From Yamagishiella unicocca (taxonomy: Eukaryota > Chlorophyta > Chlorophyceae > Chlamydomonadales > Volvocaceae), in assembly GCA_003116995.1 (NCBI GenBank), contig BDSL01000001.1, positions 1,364,001 to 1,428,000 of the forward strand: a DNA stretch of 64,000 nucleotides, given 5' to 3'. Positions 24,846 through 36,268 of the stretch are shown here, piece by piece; position 1 is the stretch's first letter; each line of letters begins with the position of its first letter. Made by a program: the position numbers and the translations under genes. Under the pieces are notes generated by a model. That model ran no database searches. It saw nothing but the letters and a program-made list of their open reading frames with translations, and was not told where the DNA came from.

Positions 24846-26605
24846 TAAAACGAGTTTGCCGCGCTCACGGGCTACTGGAGTCACCTAGTCAGCGAGGAGC
24901 GGCTGGCTTGTCGGGTGGCTGGGGGCATGCGCAGTATCAGCGAAAAGGAAAGCGGCAATAGTTCAGGGTAGACTCTGGTGTCAATAATTCGGAAAAGTCG
25001 GCGGAAGTCAGCAGAGCGGCTATGGTGGCTGCGGCGGCAGCATGGTAACTGTGAGGGCGAAGTAGCCTGATGGTTGTGGTAAAAATGCGTATTGGTGCAT
25101 TGTCAGCTGCGCGAGGAGCCGGTCAAAGGGGATGGCGAGGCGGGCGAGGACGGACCTGCTATGGAAGTCTTGCAACATAGGAATGTTCCAGCGCAACTCA
25201 TAATACAACAAATGGGAACCAAAACTTCGTTGAATGCGTCACAGTCGACTGGTCTGTACTGATGCACGACAATACGGCTGGCAGGTTTCCCAACATCCCA
25301 AGCTTCAACGCGCTTTTTAACTCGGGGGCGGGAACCCTGACGAATTCATTTCAGCTAACATCTTCTGTGCATGCCCGAAGCCATGGGGTGCAACACCGTG
25401 ACGCAACACGCGTGCACAGCCAGGCCCGCGCGCTCTTACCGATGCACGCAACCCCGAGGTCGCACAACAAGATCGGCGGTGTACATGAATCCAAATGTCA
25501 GTTGCGCGGGATGGGATGGATAGAGGTCCACGCACGGTTACTAACAACGCAGCAGCAACTGCCACTGGCGTCCGCTAACGCTGGTAGGATTTGCAGCCTG
25601 TCTACCATCCTGTTTGAAAGCACCTGCCCTTACTGCTCATGAGACACGGCACCCCATCTCGGCTTATCCAGACCATGTCGTGGCAGGATGGCATGCTTGT
25701 TCAGCACGGAAGAGCACGTCTCAGCGGACTCGCAGCACCTAGCAGCATGCAGACCAACCTACGCCAAACTCAAAAAGGTCTCAGTACAGCTTGCATGAAA
25801 CGGAGGCAAGGGGTACCTTAGGGCGCCTCACCATGCCAGGGTAGCACTCTCATCAGGGGCAGATGTTGGCAGGTCGCGAAAGGACCCCCGATGCCGCCCG
25901 ATGCCTCTTGGCCCTGTGGGTTACAGGCGCCTTACAACTGGCACTTGGAAGCGGGGAACTGGTGACGTGTCTCTGTGTATGAGGAAAACTCATCCCTTGC
26001 CCGTCACTGCCAGGGCATCGAGGTACGCACAACCGCCCTTATCCACCACACTCCATGTGAATGCACCGCACAGGTCAGGAAGGGCTGCTACCAAGTTACG
26101 CCTGACACGGGTATCGGATCAGCAGACGTCCGTACTGATGTCCGCGTCTGCAAGCGCAAGTCAACCTTAGTAAACTAAGACGCACCGCACTATTCAGCAC
26201 TGTTATGGGGCCGGTGCAGTCGTCCTAGACGCGACAGTCCCGTGTGCCTGCAGACGGCCGGCCGCGGGGAAGTGTCGGCCGTTGTGGGTTCATATCGATC
26301 AGTCGAAGATGACGCAGGGTCTCGACAAGGTTTAATGGGCACGCAGGCTCGCGTCGCCTTAAAGTGGTTCGTACCACCTTGTGGGGAAGTTTTACATGTC
26401 AGGTTACGTTTTTGTAGTCGTAGCCATAAACGAGCATCCATCGCCCAAGGCGCCACGGGCGGCGCTGCCTTCGCTAACACCCAACCGCCGCCCGTCGTCT
26501 TGCACGACGACGGCATATGTATCCGTTACTGAGCTCCCCAAAGGTTAAAATTATCCTATATCCTTCGACGCTGTACATTGGAGCTGTGTACTGGATATCG
26601 ACGGA
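24846..26605. other. Divergent spacer between hnRNP-like and FMO genes
   Basis: About 1.76 kb separating two divergent start codons, so it should contain both promoters and 5' leaders. No exon with a recognisable domain is seen; the longest open frames (126 residues or less) look like chance. No clear TATA box or repeat is assigned. Confidence 0.55.
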
Positions 26606-29600
26606 ATGGCCTCTGGAGGAGCATCGCCGGTAAGTTCGGGTGCCTATGCCATCCGCCTGGGTTGCCGCAAAGGCCGGCAAGACATCGCACACGATCATCC
26701 AGCCCGGCAGCATGCCACTCGACTGCGATAGCGGCTTAGCACCGCCCTTGTTTGCTTGACGAGCGGGAACACTTGCCGACGGTCCCACGGGTCGTATCTC
26801 TCCCACAGCATCGGCGGCGCGTGGTCGTCATCGGAGCTGGCGTCCATGGCATAGCTGCTGCGAAGGCCTTTCACGAAGCGGGACACCACGTCACGGTGTA
26901 TGAGCGTGGACCCAGTTTGGGCGGCGTATGGGCGCCGCACAGGCACTACCCCGGTGGGCAGCGCAGTGTACCGGCCCCAGACGTTGCGTTCACCTCCCAG
27001 CCTCCATCCGATCTCACGAACTTGAACACCAATCGCCCGATGGTTCTACCTCTTGGTCTGGAACCCACTGTAACCGTTACAACAACCAATCGCGCTGCAG
27101 GACTGCGTCTACAGAGCCCCCCGGATGCCTACTACTTCTGCGCCTCTGGTGCGGGGGAAGCCTGTGTTCATTTGACGACGGACGCGTGCACCTCATTAGC
27201 ACCACAGTGGGTTCTCGCTCACAAGGCTGTAGCTCTCTCAACACAGTGCCAACGTGAAGCCCGCTGCCAGTTGCTGCGTCTTCCTCGCGTGCAACGCGGT
27301 GTTCCATCCTCGATTTTGCCGGCAGGCCTCGGCCTGAGACGCTGGATACCTTGTTAGGTAGCTGAGACCATGGATACCTTGTTAGCGCCTGCTGTCTTGT
27401 ATCCGCACCGATGTCTTATTGTCTTGCACGCATAATGGCCTCAACCGTGCGACGCCGCCGCAGGCTCCATGCCCTTCCACTTCACGGGGGACACCCCTTG
27501 CGCCCAAGAGGTGTACGAATACCTGCAAGAGTACTCCGACCAGCACGGCCTCACCCCGCTCATCAAATATAACACGGAGCTCGTCCGAGCGGAGCCCTTG
27601 TACGGCAGCAGCGCCTGCGGTGACGGCATCGCGCCCATGGATGGCGCAGCCGAGGGTGTCGGCCACAAGGCGGCTGCGGCGGGCGCTCTGGGCGGCGACA
27701 TCGCCAACCCGCCGGTGGGGTGGCGGCTGGCGCTGCGCGCAGGCAACGGCGCGGCGACGGAGGCTGCGTCTCTTCAGGACGTGGGCGCGGTGCGCGAGTT
27801 TGAAGAGTGCTGCGACGTGCTCATTGTGTGTACGGGTTCCTTCACCGAACCACTCATCCCGGTCTATGAGGGTGAGTCGCGTGCGATTGGGGAGGTCACG
27901 GACTCGCTGTAAGGGATCGCGGGCGCGAACATGCTTAAGAGGTAGCTAGACGCCAAGGCCCTATGCGGCGCCTAGCATTTGGCATTACGGCGCCTAGCAT
28001 TGGCACCTTTGGGCACAGTATCCTCGCAGCAGTGCGATGTTCGATCAAACGCAAAGTTGAGTCTTGTGGCGGTGAAACCTGCAGGCCAGGTTGAGTTCAT
28101 GGAGGGCGGCGGCCGGGTGCTTCACACGGCTGAGCTGCAGGGTGCCTGCAGGAAGCTCTCGGCTGAGCCAAGGGAGAGCGGAAATGGCAGCCGGGATCAG
28201 GGCCTTGCGATGCTGACGGCAGGGAAGAAGGTGGTGGTTCTGGGCACCGGCAGGAGCGGCTGCGATGCGGCCAACACGATTGCTGAGATAGGAGCCGCCA
28301 AGACGGTGAGTGACTGGTGCAGCCCCCTTGGCTGTGTTGGAGGATACCCCTGACAGATGCTTCGGGCATGCCGTGTACCAGGCTGACCTGTCGCGACACT
28401 GTTGGGTCCTAAATTCCAGATGCAAAAGTCGCCTTGCATGATGCTGCAAGTGCTGCCCTCAGTCGACAAGCGGATGGGGACGCACTGCGTAGGTTAGTCC
28501 TCCCGGTATTGTGTGCATCCCATACCGCCTTGGCTCAAGAATGCCCGGCCTTTAGTCCCACACCCAGCCCTAACCCTGGCTCGGATGCTTCACCCGCCCT
28601 TGATTACCTCCCCCGCTAGGTGACCATGGTGTGTCGTCGCAGCAGGTGGACAGTGCCCACCCGCGTCGGCCACCTCATCCCTTTCAAGTGGCTGCTCACC
28701 ACCCGCCTTGGCTGCGCCGCCTTCCAACAGCTGCATCCGTACACCGGGCTCCTGGGCAACCTGTACCGAGGCTTCTCCTGGGCGCAGTGCAGGGCTATAG
28801 AGCTAATCATAAGGTTGTTTCGGGCGGTGGGAAACGGGGCCTGGGCCTATTCCTCGCAAACGGCCAGCGTTGTGAGCAGCGTTGACCCTCCGGCATGCCC
28901 ATGAGCTTTCGCTTCACGCCCAGTGAAGTCAGCATCCTGGGTTGACGCCAGTTAGTGGTGCCAACCCGAAGCATGAGGAGGTTCTCAGGAGGTTCTCAGG
29001 TTGGGAAGTGGCGGCAACTCTGATGTGCGGGAATCCTTGTTTGGCTGGCGGTGTCCCACAGGATGCAGCAGGGGCTGGACGTGCTGGGGGCCGTGCCGGC
29101 GGGCGCAATCGAGCGGGGCGTCGACTGCGGCCTGCTGAGTAAGTGCGCCTTGGTTTACGCAGGCAGCGATAGCCGTCAGAAGATTCAAAACATGATATTT
29201 AGTTTTTTTTATTGGAGAGTATTGGAAGCCTGGCACTGGCGGCGTAGCAAGGTTCCCGTGCGATTTATGCGATTATTTTGAAGCTGGCTCCCGTTCAACT
29301 CGACGCAGGCCTTTCCCCACGGTTGTTCCCTCCATACTGGATTCTATGGCGTTCACAGCATCCTTTCATTGCCTTGTACGCAGTTGAACCGAACGGCTTC
29401 TACAAGAAAATCCACCAGGGCAAGATCCAGCGGCGAAGCGGCGACATCAAGGCGATGACCCGTGGGTCGCTGCTGCTGGTGGACGGCACGACCCTTGAGG
29501 CTGACGTGCGTTGGGATCTTGGGAAGACAGCCGACAGCACATCAGCCTCTGCATGGGCTCCCATAACTCCCCTTGCATCTGGGATGACATCCAGCGCGGA

Positions 29601-32013
29601 TGAGTCGTTGCACCTAGCGCTTGGGATCGAGCACCTGGGCCTGCCAGCAGTCAGGCCAGGGGCGCCCTCCTGAAGCCTTGATGGAACAGCCTCCTACGTC
29701 GGCCTATTTGTGCATTACTATTCAGGACATTTCAGCACACAACACATCAGTCCCTGCTGCCAGCCTGTCTGCACCGCCATCCCCGGGCGGAACCCACCTC
29801 CCACTCCCCACCACTCCCCTTAAACCACTCCACTTCCTCACTCGCCCCTCCAGATGGTTATCCTGGCCACCGGCTGGAAGCGATCACTGCCGTTCCTTCC
29901 GCCCGAGATCACGAGCAAGATCCTGCAGCCAGACGGCACCCTGCAGATGTACCACAAGATCTACCCGCACGAGATCGGGGTAGGTGCACACTGGGTGGGC
30001 GCTACGTCGGCCGCCCGTGCTCTTGCACGCCGTGGTTGAGCAACCGTGGAGCTGTCCTAAGGACTGGCAACGCGAAGGGACGAAAGCGTACGGTTCAGGC
30101 CTCACGATTGCTGCTGTGTGCTTGGGTACGGACGCCGGCTCCGTAGGAGGGGATTGTTGTGCGGATGTTCCAGGTCCCGGTGTGTGGCGTGTCCTGATGC
30201 TTCTCCGTAGGACCAGCAACGTTACTAGTGCGCAATACACGGCACCGTAACCTGACGACGGTTAACGTTCCTTGGTAGGGATCGTTCGAGGTGGTCGCCC
30301 AATGAATGAGCTTGTATTGTGCTGTGCGCCGCGCAGGGCAGCAGTCTTTTCATCCTCGGCTGGAATGTTGGCTGGTACACCTGCCTGTATGCGGACCTGT
30401 CGGCCCGCTGGGCGGTAGAGAAGGTGGAAGGGCGCCTGAACAAGACGACCGAGGAGGTGTGACAGAAGGGCGGGGAGCAGGTGCCGGGGGATAGGGAGGT
30501 GTGGAGAAGGGCGGAAAGCAGATGCCGGGGGATAGAAACGCTCTGCGCAAAAAATGATGCGTTGTTGTCGTAACGGTTTCAGTGGGTTCCAGACCAAGAG
30601 GTAGAACCATCGGGCACATCGCCTGACACTGAGGGAGACGGAGGAGACAGCGACCGACGTGCACCGGAACAAAGGCAAACCACCAGAACACCAATCGACA
30701 GGCCGTAGACAAAAAGGGCGGCAGCCAGCACCCCAGGGGGATCCGTTGTGCTACTACTTGCCGAGCCCTCCTCCCGCAAACCCACGCGCGCCCCCTCACA
30801 GATGCGGGACTACTGCAGGCAGCTCCATGAGTGGGCAGACCGGCACTTCGACCAGATCGTGAGTATAACTAACTGCATACACGTTGTAACGTGTGCGCGA
30901 TGATTATCGTGGAGAGTTCGCTACAGGAGGCTACGCAGTTACGCACGTGTCACGAACACTTTATGCGTGGTAGTGGTTGACGTTGCAATGGGCCCCAGAC
31001 CAAGAGTTACAGGCACTGGGCCCAGCGCTGATGCGTGTTGTGAGCCTCATTCTGGCGTACCGCTATCCCACGACCCTCCTGCCCGACTTCCGGTCGCGCA
31101 GGCTGCCGCGGACATCAAGAAGGGCTGCAATGCGGCGTACGGATTTTCATACGCTGACGACCTGCTGAAGGTCGGTGTAACGGCTACTCACGGGCTGTCC
31201 TGGGTGTATGACTGTACTGCGTCTGTAGGAGGCTGCTTGCATAGCTGCAAATGGTCAGGGGATGGTCACACTGCCTTGATCACGCACATTAACCTTTCGA
31301 CGGCGATCGGAACGGGTGATCACGCTTCTTGCCTCTCTCCCCGACGTATAGGACATGGGCGCCAGCTTCAACTCCTTCTCTGTGGCCGAGTACCTCAAGG
31401 TCTGTGGTACAGGGCTTGGACAGTGTTGCCCTGTGGACGAAGAGGCGACAACAGTCCAACCTGCGATTGTCGGTTTCCGGTGACATTTAATTCACGGTTG
31501 TAAAACCAAACACAGTGGGCAGGACGAAATTGCACCCAATGCCCGGATATGCGCAAGAGCTCTGCGGAGCCCCCACTTGCGCCCTTCCGCACCTTGGCCC
31601 TGCGTGGGGTACTGAAGTTGCGTACCGGTGCTGATGCGACGTTTTTGTGCTGCTGCTGCTGCATGCAACGCGTTCACCTTCCTTACGTTTTATGTCGAAG
31701 GCAGAGCACTCGATTCGTGACGCGCTCACCACCCAATCAGCCCACGTACGCAACGGTCCAGAGATCAACCTACTTGCCGCTCCAGAACGCTCTAGAACTT
31801 GTCGCACCGATGTGCGCTGCAAGCAGCCCGCTATGCGCCGACCGCGTCCGGTTTGTTGCAGCCATCACCGTGCTGAATGCCCGGCATGAGAACGCCTGGC
31901 GCATCCGCCGCCCTTACCCTCCCTTGTCCACACGCCATGCACAGTTCTACACAATGCCATGCCCCGCTGAGCTCTACGCAAAGGCGCTTCCGCCGCTCAA
32001 GAAGGTGCCGTGA
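26606..32013 (+). CDS. Flavin-containing monooxygenase (FMO-like)
   Basis: Fifteen exons in phase: 26606-26629, 26809-26953, 27101-27148, 27464-27871, 28085-28141, 28223-28305, 28620-28813, 29062-29138, 29384-29505, 29854-29979, 30337-30456, 30802-30858, 31102-31170, 31352-31399 and 31786-32013 (TGA), about 601 residues. The start gives MASGGASP then HRRRVVVIGAGVHG, the FAD-binding GxGxxG fold at residues 13-20. The NADPH-binding motif VLGTGRSG lies near residue 235, preceded by VLHTAEL where FMOs have the FxGxxxHxxxY element (here not fully matching). VILATGW, the ATG-containing FMO motif, lies in exon 10. Such enzymes oxygenate soft nucleophiles (N or S) or act as Baeyer-Villiger oxidases; the substrate cannot be told from the sequence. 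Exons 1-13 align in character with the family; the last exon (to PPLKKVP) is assigned by phase only and is less sure. A TGTAA lies at 32276, inside a dispersed repeat. Confidence 0.88.
27036..27092 (+). repeat. Dispersed element of about 50 bp, copy 1 (intron of FMO gene)
   Basis: Contains TGGTTCTACCTCTTGGTCTG followed by GAACCCACTGTAACCGTTAC and then AACAAC. It lies in the intron 26954-27100 of the FMO gene. The same sequence recurs in opposite orientation at 30561-30613 and 32269-32318. Confidence 0.9.
30561..30613 (-). repeat. Dispersed element of about 50 bp, copy 2 (intron of FMO gene)
   Basis: Reverse-complement copy of the 27036-27092 element, with the core GTGGGTTCCAGACCAAGAGG and few mismatches (for example TTTC for TTAC near 30578, an extra base near 30570). 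It lies in the intron 30457-30801. The shared block extends by CGATGG at the outer side, which matches copy 1. Confidence 0.9.
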
Positions 32014-32946
32014 AGTACGGCGGTCAGCGCCTGGAGGGCCAACAAGGCCGCAACAATTCACGATGAACAGCTTTTGACGGGCGAGCTGTTGACGGGCGAG
32101 CGCATTCAGGTGCATTGCGCAACTGCGAATCTTTGCCTTCCGACAATTCGGTTGCCAGCGTCCTGTCCTATGCTGCCCTATCTCCCGTCACTTGTGTGAA
32201 GCTTGCTCGTGTTCCTCCCAGTTCTTAGCTTTCTGGACGTACATGATAACATAGGGCCAGATTCATTGCCGTTGTTGTAACGGTTACAGTGGGTTCCAGA
32301 CCAAGAGGTAGGACCGTTGTACCGGTATGACACGGTGTTGACGGTGTTGTCCGTTCGCCTGGCGGAACTCGCTAGCCAAATCATCTCCCGTTGTTTGCCG
32401 CAGGAGTTTGGTGTTGAAATTGCTGCGGACTTGCAGGATAGGCTAAAGGCGGATGCTAAAAACGGCTGCCGCTGCGCCAAAGATCGGCCGGCGTGCCTCC
32501 GATGTTGCTGCCCAACCGCGCCGCCCCATTCGTGCATGATAACGTCCATCTGACCGACTTTCATGACTAAGCAGAATTTACTTTCACGAGTAAGCAGGAC
32601 CTAATTTCACGAGTAAGCAGGAAGACGCCTACCACAGTTACTACTATTGCATACCGTTGTAAAACTCCATTGGGCATATACCCACATCCATTGCCACCAT
32701 CGCTCGTTGCGAGTTGATTTGTAGTAACTGGGCGAGCAAGCTGATTTGTAGTCAGTGGGCGTTGTTGCTGCGAGTGTTCTTACAGAATTGTAACCCCGAA
32801 GCCGCCGCTCGTTCAAGAAGCAGCCATCACAGCCCACAGTCGCACCATCAACGCGCAATCGCAACTAACAAGCGTGACCCTTTTCACCGACATAAAAGAG
32901 ATATCGTGCCCATGCGCCCTGCCTGTGCATTCGGGTACTGCTGGTC
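32014..32946. other. Convergent spacer between FMO and FAS1 genes
   Basis: Contains dispersed-element copy 3 (32269-32318). Plus-strand TGTAA signals lie at 32276, 32659 and 32789, and the minus-strand equivalent (TTACA) at 32780-32784, about 163 bases past the FAS1 stop. No exon is seen. Confidence 0.65.
32269..32318 (-). repeat. Dispersed element of about 50 bp, copy 3 (3' of FMO gene)
   Basis: Reverse-complement copy with core GTGGGTTCCAGACCAAGAGG, about 255 bases after the FMO stop codon. It carries the plus-strand TGTAA at 32276 that could serve as the FMO poly(A) signal. Confidence 0.88.
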
Positions 32947-34554
32947 TTAAGAGGAAGGGTACGGTACTCGGTTAACCTTGTGAATGACGGCCTGGGGGGA
33001 GGTATGTCGGGTGGGCCGGTTGTCAGTTATTGATGTAAAAGCTGAAGGTGCAGAAATTTTAGACTGGACAGGACGGCATGGGACGCGAAGGCGGTCAACC
33101 GGTACGTGGCAAGCAACAAACAACACAGCCAAGTTCTACCTCGTAAGGTCTGGAACTCCCAGTAATGACTTCTACAGCCAGGAAGACCACGGTAGTACAA
33201 TGTGTACCGTAGGGCACACGAGTATCGCACTGTCGTAAATCAGCCCTGCCGTACCTGCCCGGCCTGAATGTCCTTCTTCACGATTTCGGCCTTCTGCTGG
33301 GAGCTGGAGATGTACACCTGGCTCGTGAAGATGCTGCACACACATGACCACGACATGGGATGAACGCATGTATGCGAGGTGTGAAGTTCGGAAGGTTCTC
33401 GGAGCCAGCAGGTAGCTGGCGTACTCCTGGCCGGCATCAGGTCCTAGTAACCGCGCCAGTCAAACCCCTGGCATCATCACTGTGGCAATAATGCAGCCAT
33501 TGCGTCCCCAGCCTTGTAACTTACGCAGTGCTGTACTCCAGCTTCTGGTTGAGTAGGTTCCTGTACGACGTGCCACTCTTGAAGGCCCCAGCCAGCAGTG
33601 TCTGGCCGTGGGAAGGGGTTGGTGGGCAGCAGCGGCACGCTCTCAGTGCAGGACTGCGTCGGGAAGCACATAACTTCACACTGTAAACGTTACAACAAAA
33701 TAACTTCACAGCGTGGAGGCTCGCACATACGACAACTGCTGATTGTGCAGGTTCTTCGCCGGTAAATAGTAACTAACACACTTTTAACACGATTCAATTG
33801 CGATCCCATCGCGGTCCACATACGCGCCTCCGTTTATTTCCTCGACGCTACTCGACGATTCAGCCAGTCATTACTGATATCACGGCCCAGCCCATCCCTT
33901 TTCAGTTCCTCCTTCCGTCCCACCCTGAGGCATTCCTTCACCTGCTTCGGAACGATCAGACCGCGCAGCAGTCGGTCAGCCGCTGTGGGCTCGGTGAAGA
34001 TGTCGCCAAAGTCCTTCAACTTGAGCTTCCTCGCCACGCTCTTCGAGTCCTTGCCAAACGCCGCGTCCGTTGGCGCAAAGATGGTCTCGATGGTGGTGGC
34101 GCCCTGAGTGGCAGCGAGCGGTGAACGCCCAATTGCTCGCGATGACAGGATTCGCAACGCACACAACGTATGCCTGTACGCCGGAAATTCCTCGCCAGGC
34201 AGCGAGATAGCGACGCAGTCACCCCGCCTTTGGTGGCAGCAGTACCAAGGCCGATCACTGAGGCGCCAGCGACGGCCCCACAGCTCATTCGACCGGATGG
34301 ACACGCACTTTGAGCGAAGCCGCGCCCTCGCCGGCTCCGGCAGAGCGAATGATGCGGCAAAGGGTGGTCAGCTCCGGGTCGTCACAGATGACAGCGGCGG
34401 GCGTGGCGCCGCGCACGGCGCTTCCAGTTTGCTGCGCTGCGCTGGGCGCCAGAGCGTAGGCGAGCAGCAGCGCCAGCAGCATCAAGGGAGGCGCAGCACG
34501 GAGGAGCCGGGCCGGCGCTCGCGGCGCGGGCGTTTGCGGTGGTGCAGAAGCCAT
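32947..34554 (-). CDS. Secreted single fasciclin (FAS1) domain protein
   Basis: Five exons from the minus strand: 34309-34554 (ATG at 34554), 33942-34103, 33525-33601, 33255-33333 and 32947-32991 (TAA), all in phase, about 202 residues. The N-terminus is a signal peptide: an Arg/Pro-containing n-region, then the hydrophobic run PPLMLLALLLAYALAPSAAQ. One FAS1 domain fills the rest: FAPTDAAFG (H1 motif), LLRGLIVPKQ in the YH-motif position without the usual His, then LLAGAFKSG, LNQKLEYST, and the terminal AVIHKVNRV (H2-type VIHxVxxVL, here ending VPYPSS). FAS1 domains mediate weak cell-adhesion or matrix contacts in algal and plant walls. It is smaller than most members (single domain) and lacks a membrane anchor. 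It is divergent from the lumenal-protein gene at 35268. Confidence 0.88.
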
Positions 34555-35267
34555 TGGTGCGCGTTGGTGTGCGTGCAAGGCGGTAGGCTGCTGCCTGTTG
34601 ATTGTTGCGTCTTCAGGATGAGAGGACAAGTTACCGGAAGCGTTGAGGGTTATTCGTATATTTGTATGTTTGGTCCGTCGCGTAGACATTTCCGGGCTGA
34701 TGACGGCGCTTCCGAGGCCGGGCGTGGTATCGTTCCCTACGCCGATACGGGTAACGCGGCTGACGCACGAGGCCGAGCGCCACGCGGCATCGCAGACCTG
34801 ACCCATGTCCACCATATTTTGCGGTACTCGGAAGTTCCACTTTTGCGATCGACAATTTTTGCCACAAGGACTGAGCAAGCGCTCACAGACCCAGGGGTCT
34901 GAACCCCACGGGACTGCATGCGACGAAACTCTCGCAGTTGTTAACCACAAAAGAATTCAGACATTTTATTTGTCCCCAAATTTTATTTGCCACAAAATAT
35001 TTGACCAACCTCTCAACGTGCGCACGTGCATGCGGAGACACTTTTCCCAGCCTTCGCCTACAAACTAATGGTCGCGATGAGTATCAAACCTTATTGCGTG
35101 ATGCGATTTTTGCCATGCGTCCCGAAACATGCTCCTTTGTGTGCGGCAGATTCTCGTCCCAGGTGGTTTCGGTGCTAATCATCCCATCGTAGACACATCA
35201 GTAGTGTCACACTCAGAAGATTGTCCGCAAATACGTCTAGCCTGGAAGCTCTTGCAAACTTCTAAGG
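34555..35267. other. Divergent spacer between FAS1 and lumenal-protein genes
   Basis: About 710 bases between two divergent start codons; AT-rich from about 34920 to 35010. Expected to hold both promoters. No recognisable exon or repeat. Confidence 0.55.
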
Positions 35268-36268
35268 ATGTCGTATGCACTTCGCGCAACACCGTCTCGC
35301 TGCATCAGGACCGCCACCGGGCGGCCATCGCGCGTTGTCGTGATTAGGGCCACTTCACAGCAGCAGCAGAACCACAGCCTGAAGGGCGCTGCAGTTTCCG
35401 CAGTGGCAGCGGCGGTGCTTTTCGCCTACGCTCCGGCGTTCGCTATCGATGCAAGCGCTCCCGCGCTCAGCGGCACAGGCGAGATTGCGGCTGAAGCCTC
35501 GCAGCCTCGCGAAGCGTCATCAGTCACTAGCATCTCCTTCTCAAGGGTCGACATGTCTGTAACGAAGAAGCTCCGAGAGCGCGACGAGAACATGGCCTGG
35601 AAGTGCCAAGGTGTCAACATGTATGGTAAGCCTTCTGTTAAGCATATGCTGGGTGTACGTTCGTATCGTATGCGAAGTGCGCGTTTCGCCGGCGCCTCTG
35701 GGTGGAGGAATCCTCGGGATAACCCTGGTGAATGTAGGGTCGGGGCCGAGGCCAGCTGAGCTCTGAATAGTTTCAATGAATGTTGATGAGAGCGATATAT
35801 GATGCCCGCCAATGGCGTCGTTTGGTACTAACCGCATGCTGGCCGTTGGCGCGCGTTCCGTTGGGATGATATAGGGTTATGCGTGCGATAGGGGCCTGTT
35901 GAGCCTTACGTAACCTGCGGCGATCTTGCAAGGCCTTTTAGATCCAGCCATATTCGGCTCATTCGGGAAACACTAGCGGTGACCTGAGGTGCGTAGAATG
36001 CCCTCAACGCAACGCATATGTTGTGACAAGTTGCCAGCCAGTGCCAGCTCAACAGAAGTCCCATCCCATCCCACATCCTGTCCAAGGTTATAACTACCGT
36101 ACAGAACCTTTAACTATGCATGTCGCTAGGCCATGTTAGTCCCGATTTCCAAACCTTGTTCTGCGCTACTCCTCGCGCCCACCCGCAGACTGCGACGGCG
36201 AGCTGGCTGAGGCCGCTGAGAAGCGATTCGAGGAAATGGCTAAGATGTTCCGCACCCCCAGCGACTAG
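35268..36268 (+). CDS. Small predicted thylakoid-lumen protein, unrecognised family
   Basis: Two exons, 35268-35625 and 36189-36268 (TAG), joined in phase, about 145 residues. The N-terminus MSYALRATPSRCIRTATG is Ser/Arg/Ala-rich without acids, as in algal chloroplast transit peptides. A hydrophobic stretch AVSAVAAAVLFAYAPAFA ending in AFA follows; this looks like a lumenal targeting signal with an AxA cleavage site, leaving a mature acidic protein of about 85-90 residues starting near IDASAP. No twin Arg directly precedes the hydrophobic core, so the Sec route is more likely. The mature part has MAWKCQGVNMYDCDGE, a C-x-G-x(3)-Y-x-C pattern that recalls the C-terminus of PsaN (PSI-N), but the match is too short to assign. 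The end is a charged helix (EAAEKRFEEMAKMF). Function unknown; a photosystem-associated small lumenal protein is a guess. Confidence 0.7.

Noticed and set aside
25020..25211. 63-codon minus-strand frame (starts MLYYELRWNIP)
   Set aside because: No recognisable domain, no splice partners in phase, and it lies in a promoter spacer.
27041..27085. Peptide MVLPLGLEPT shared by open frames at 27041 and 30613
   Set aside because: Similarity is at the DNA level of a dispersed repeat lying in introns on opposite strands, so it is not a conserved protein motif.
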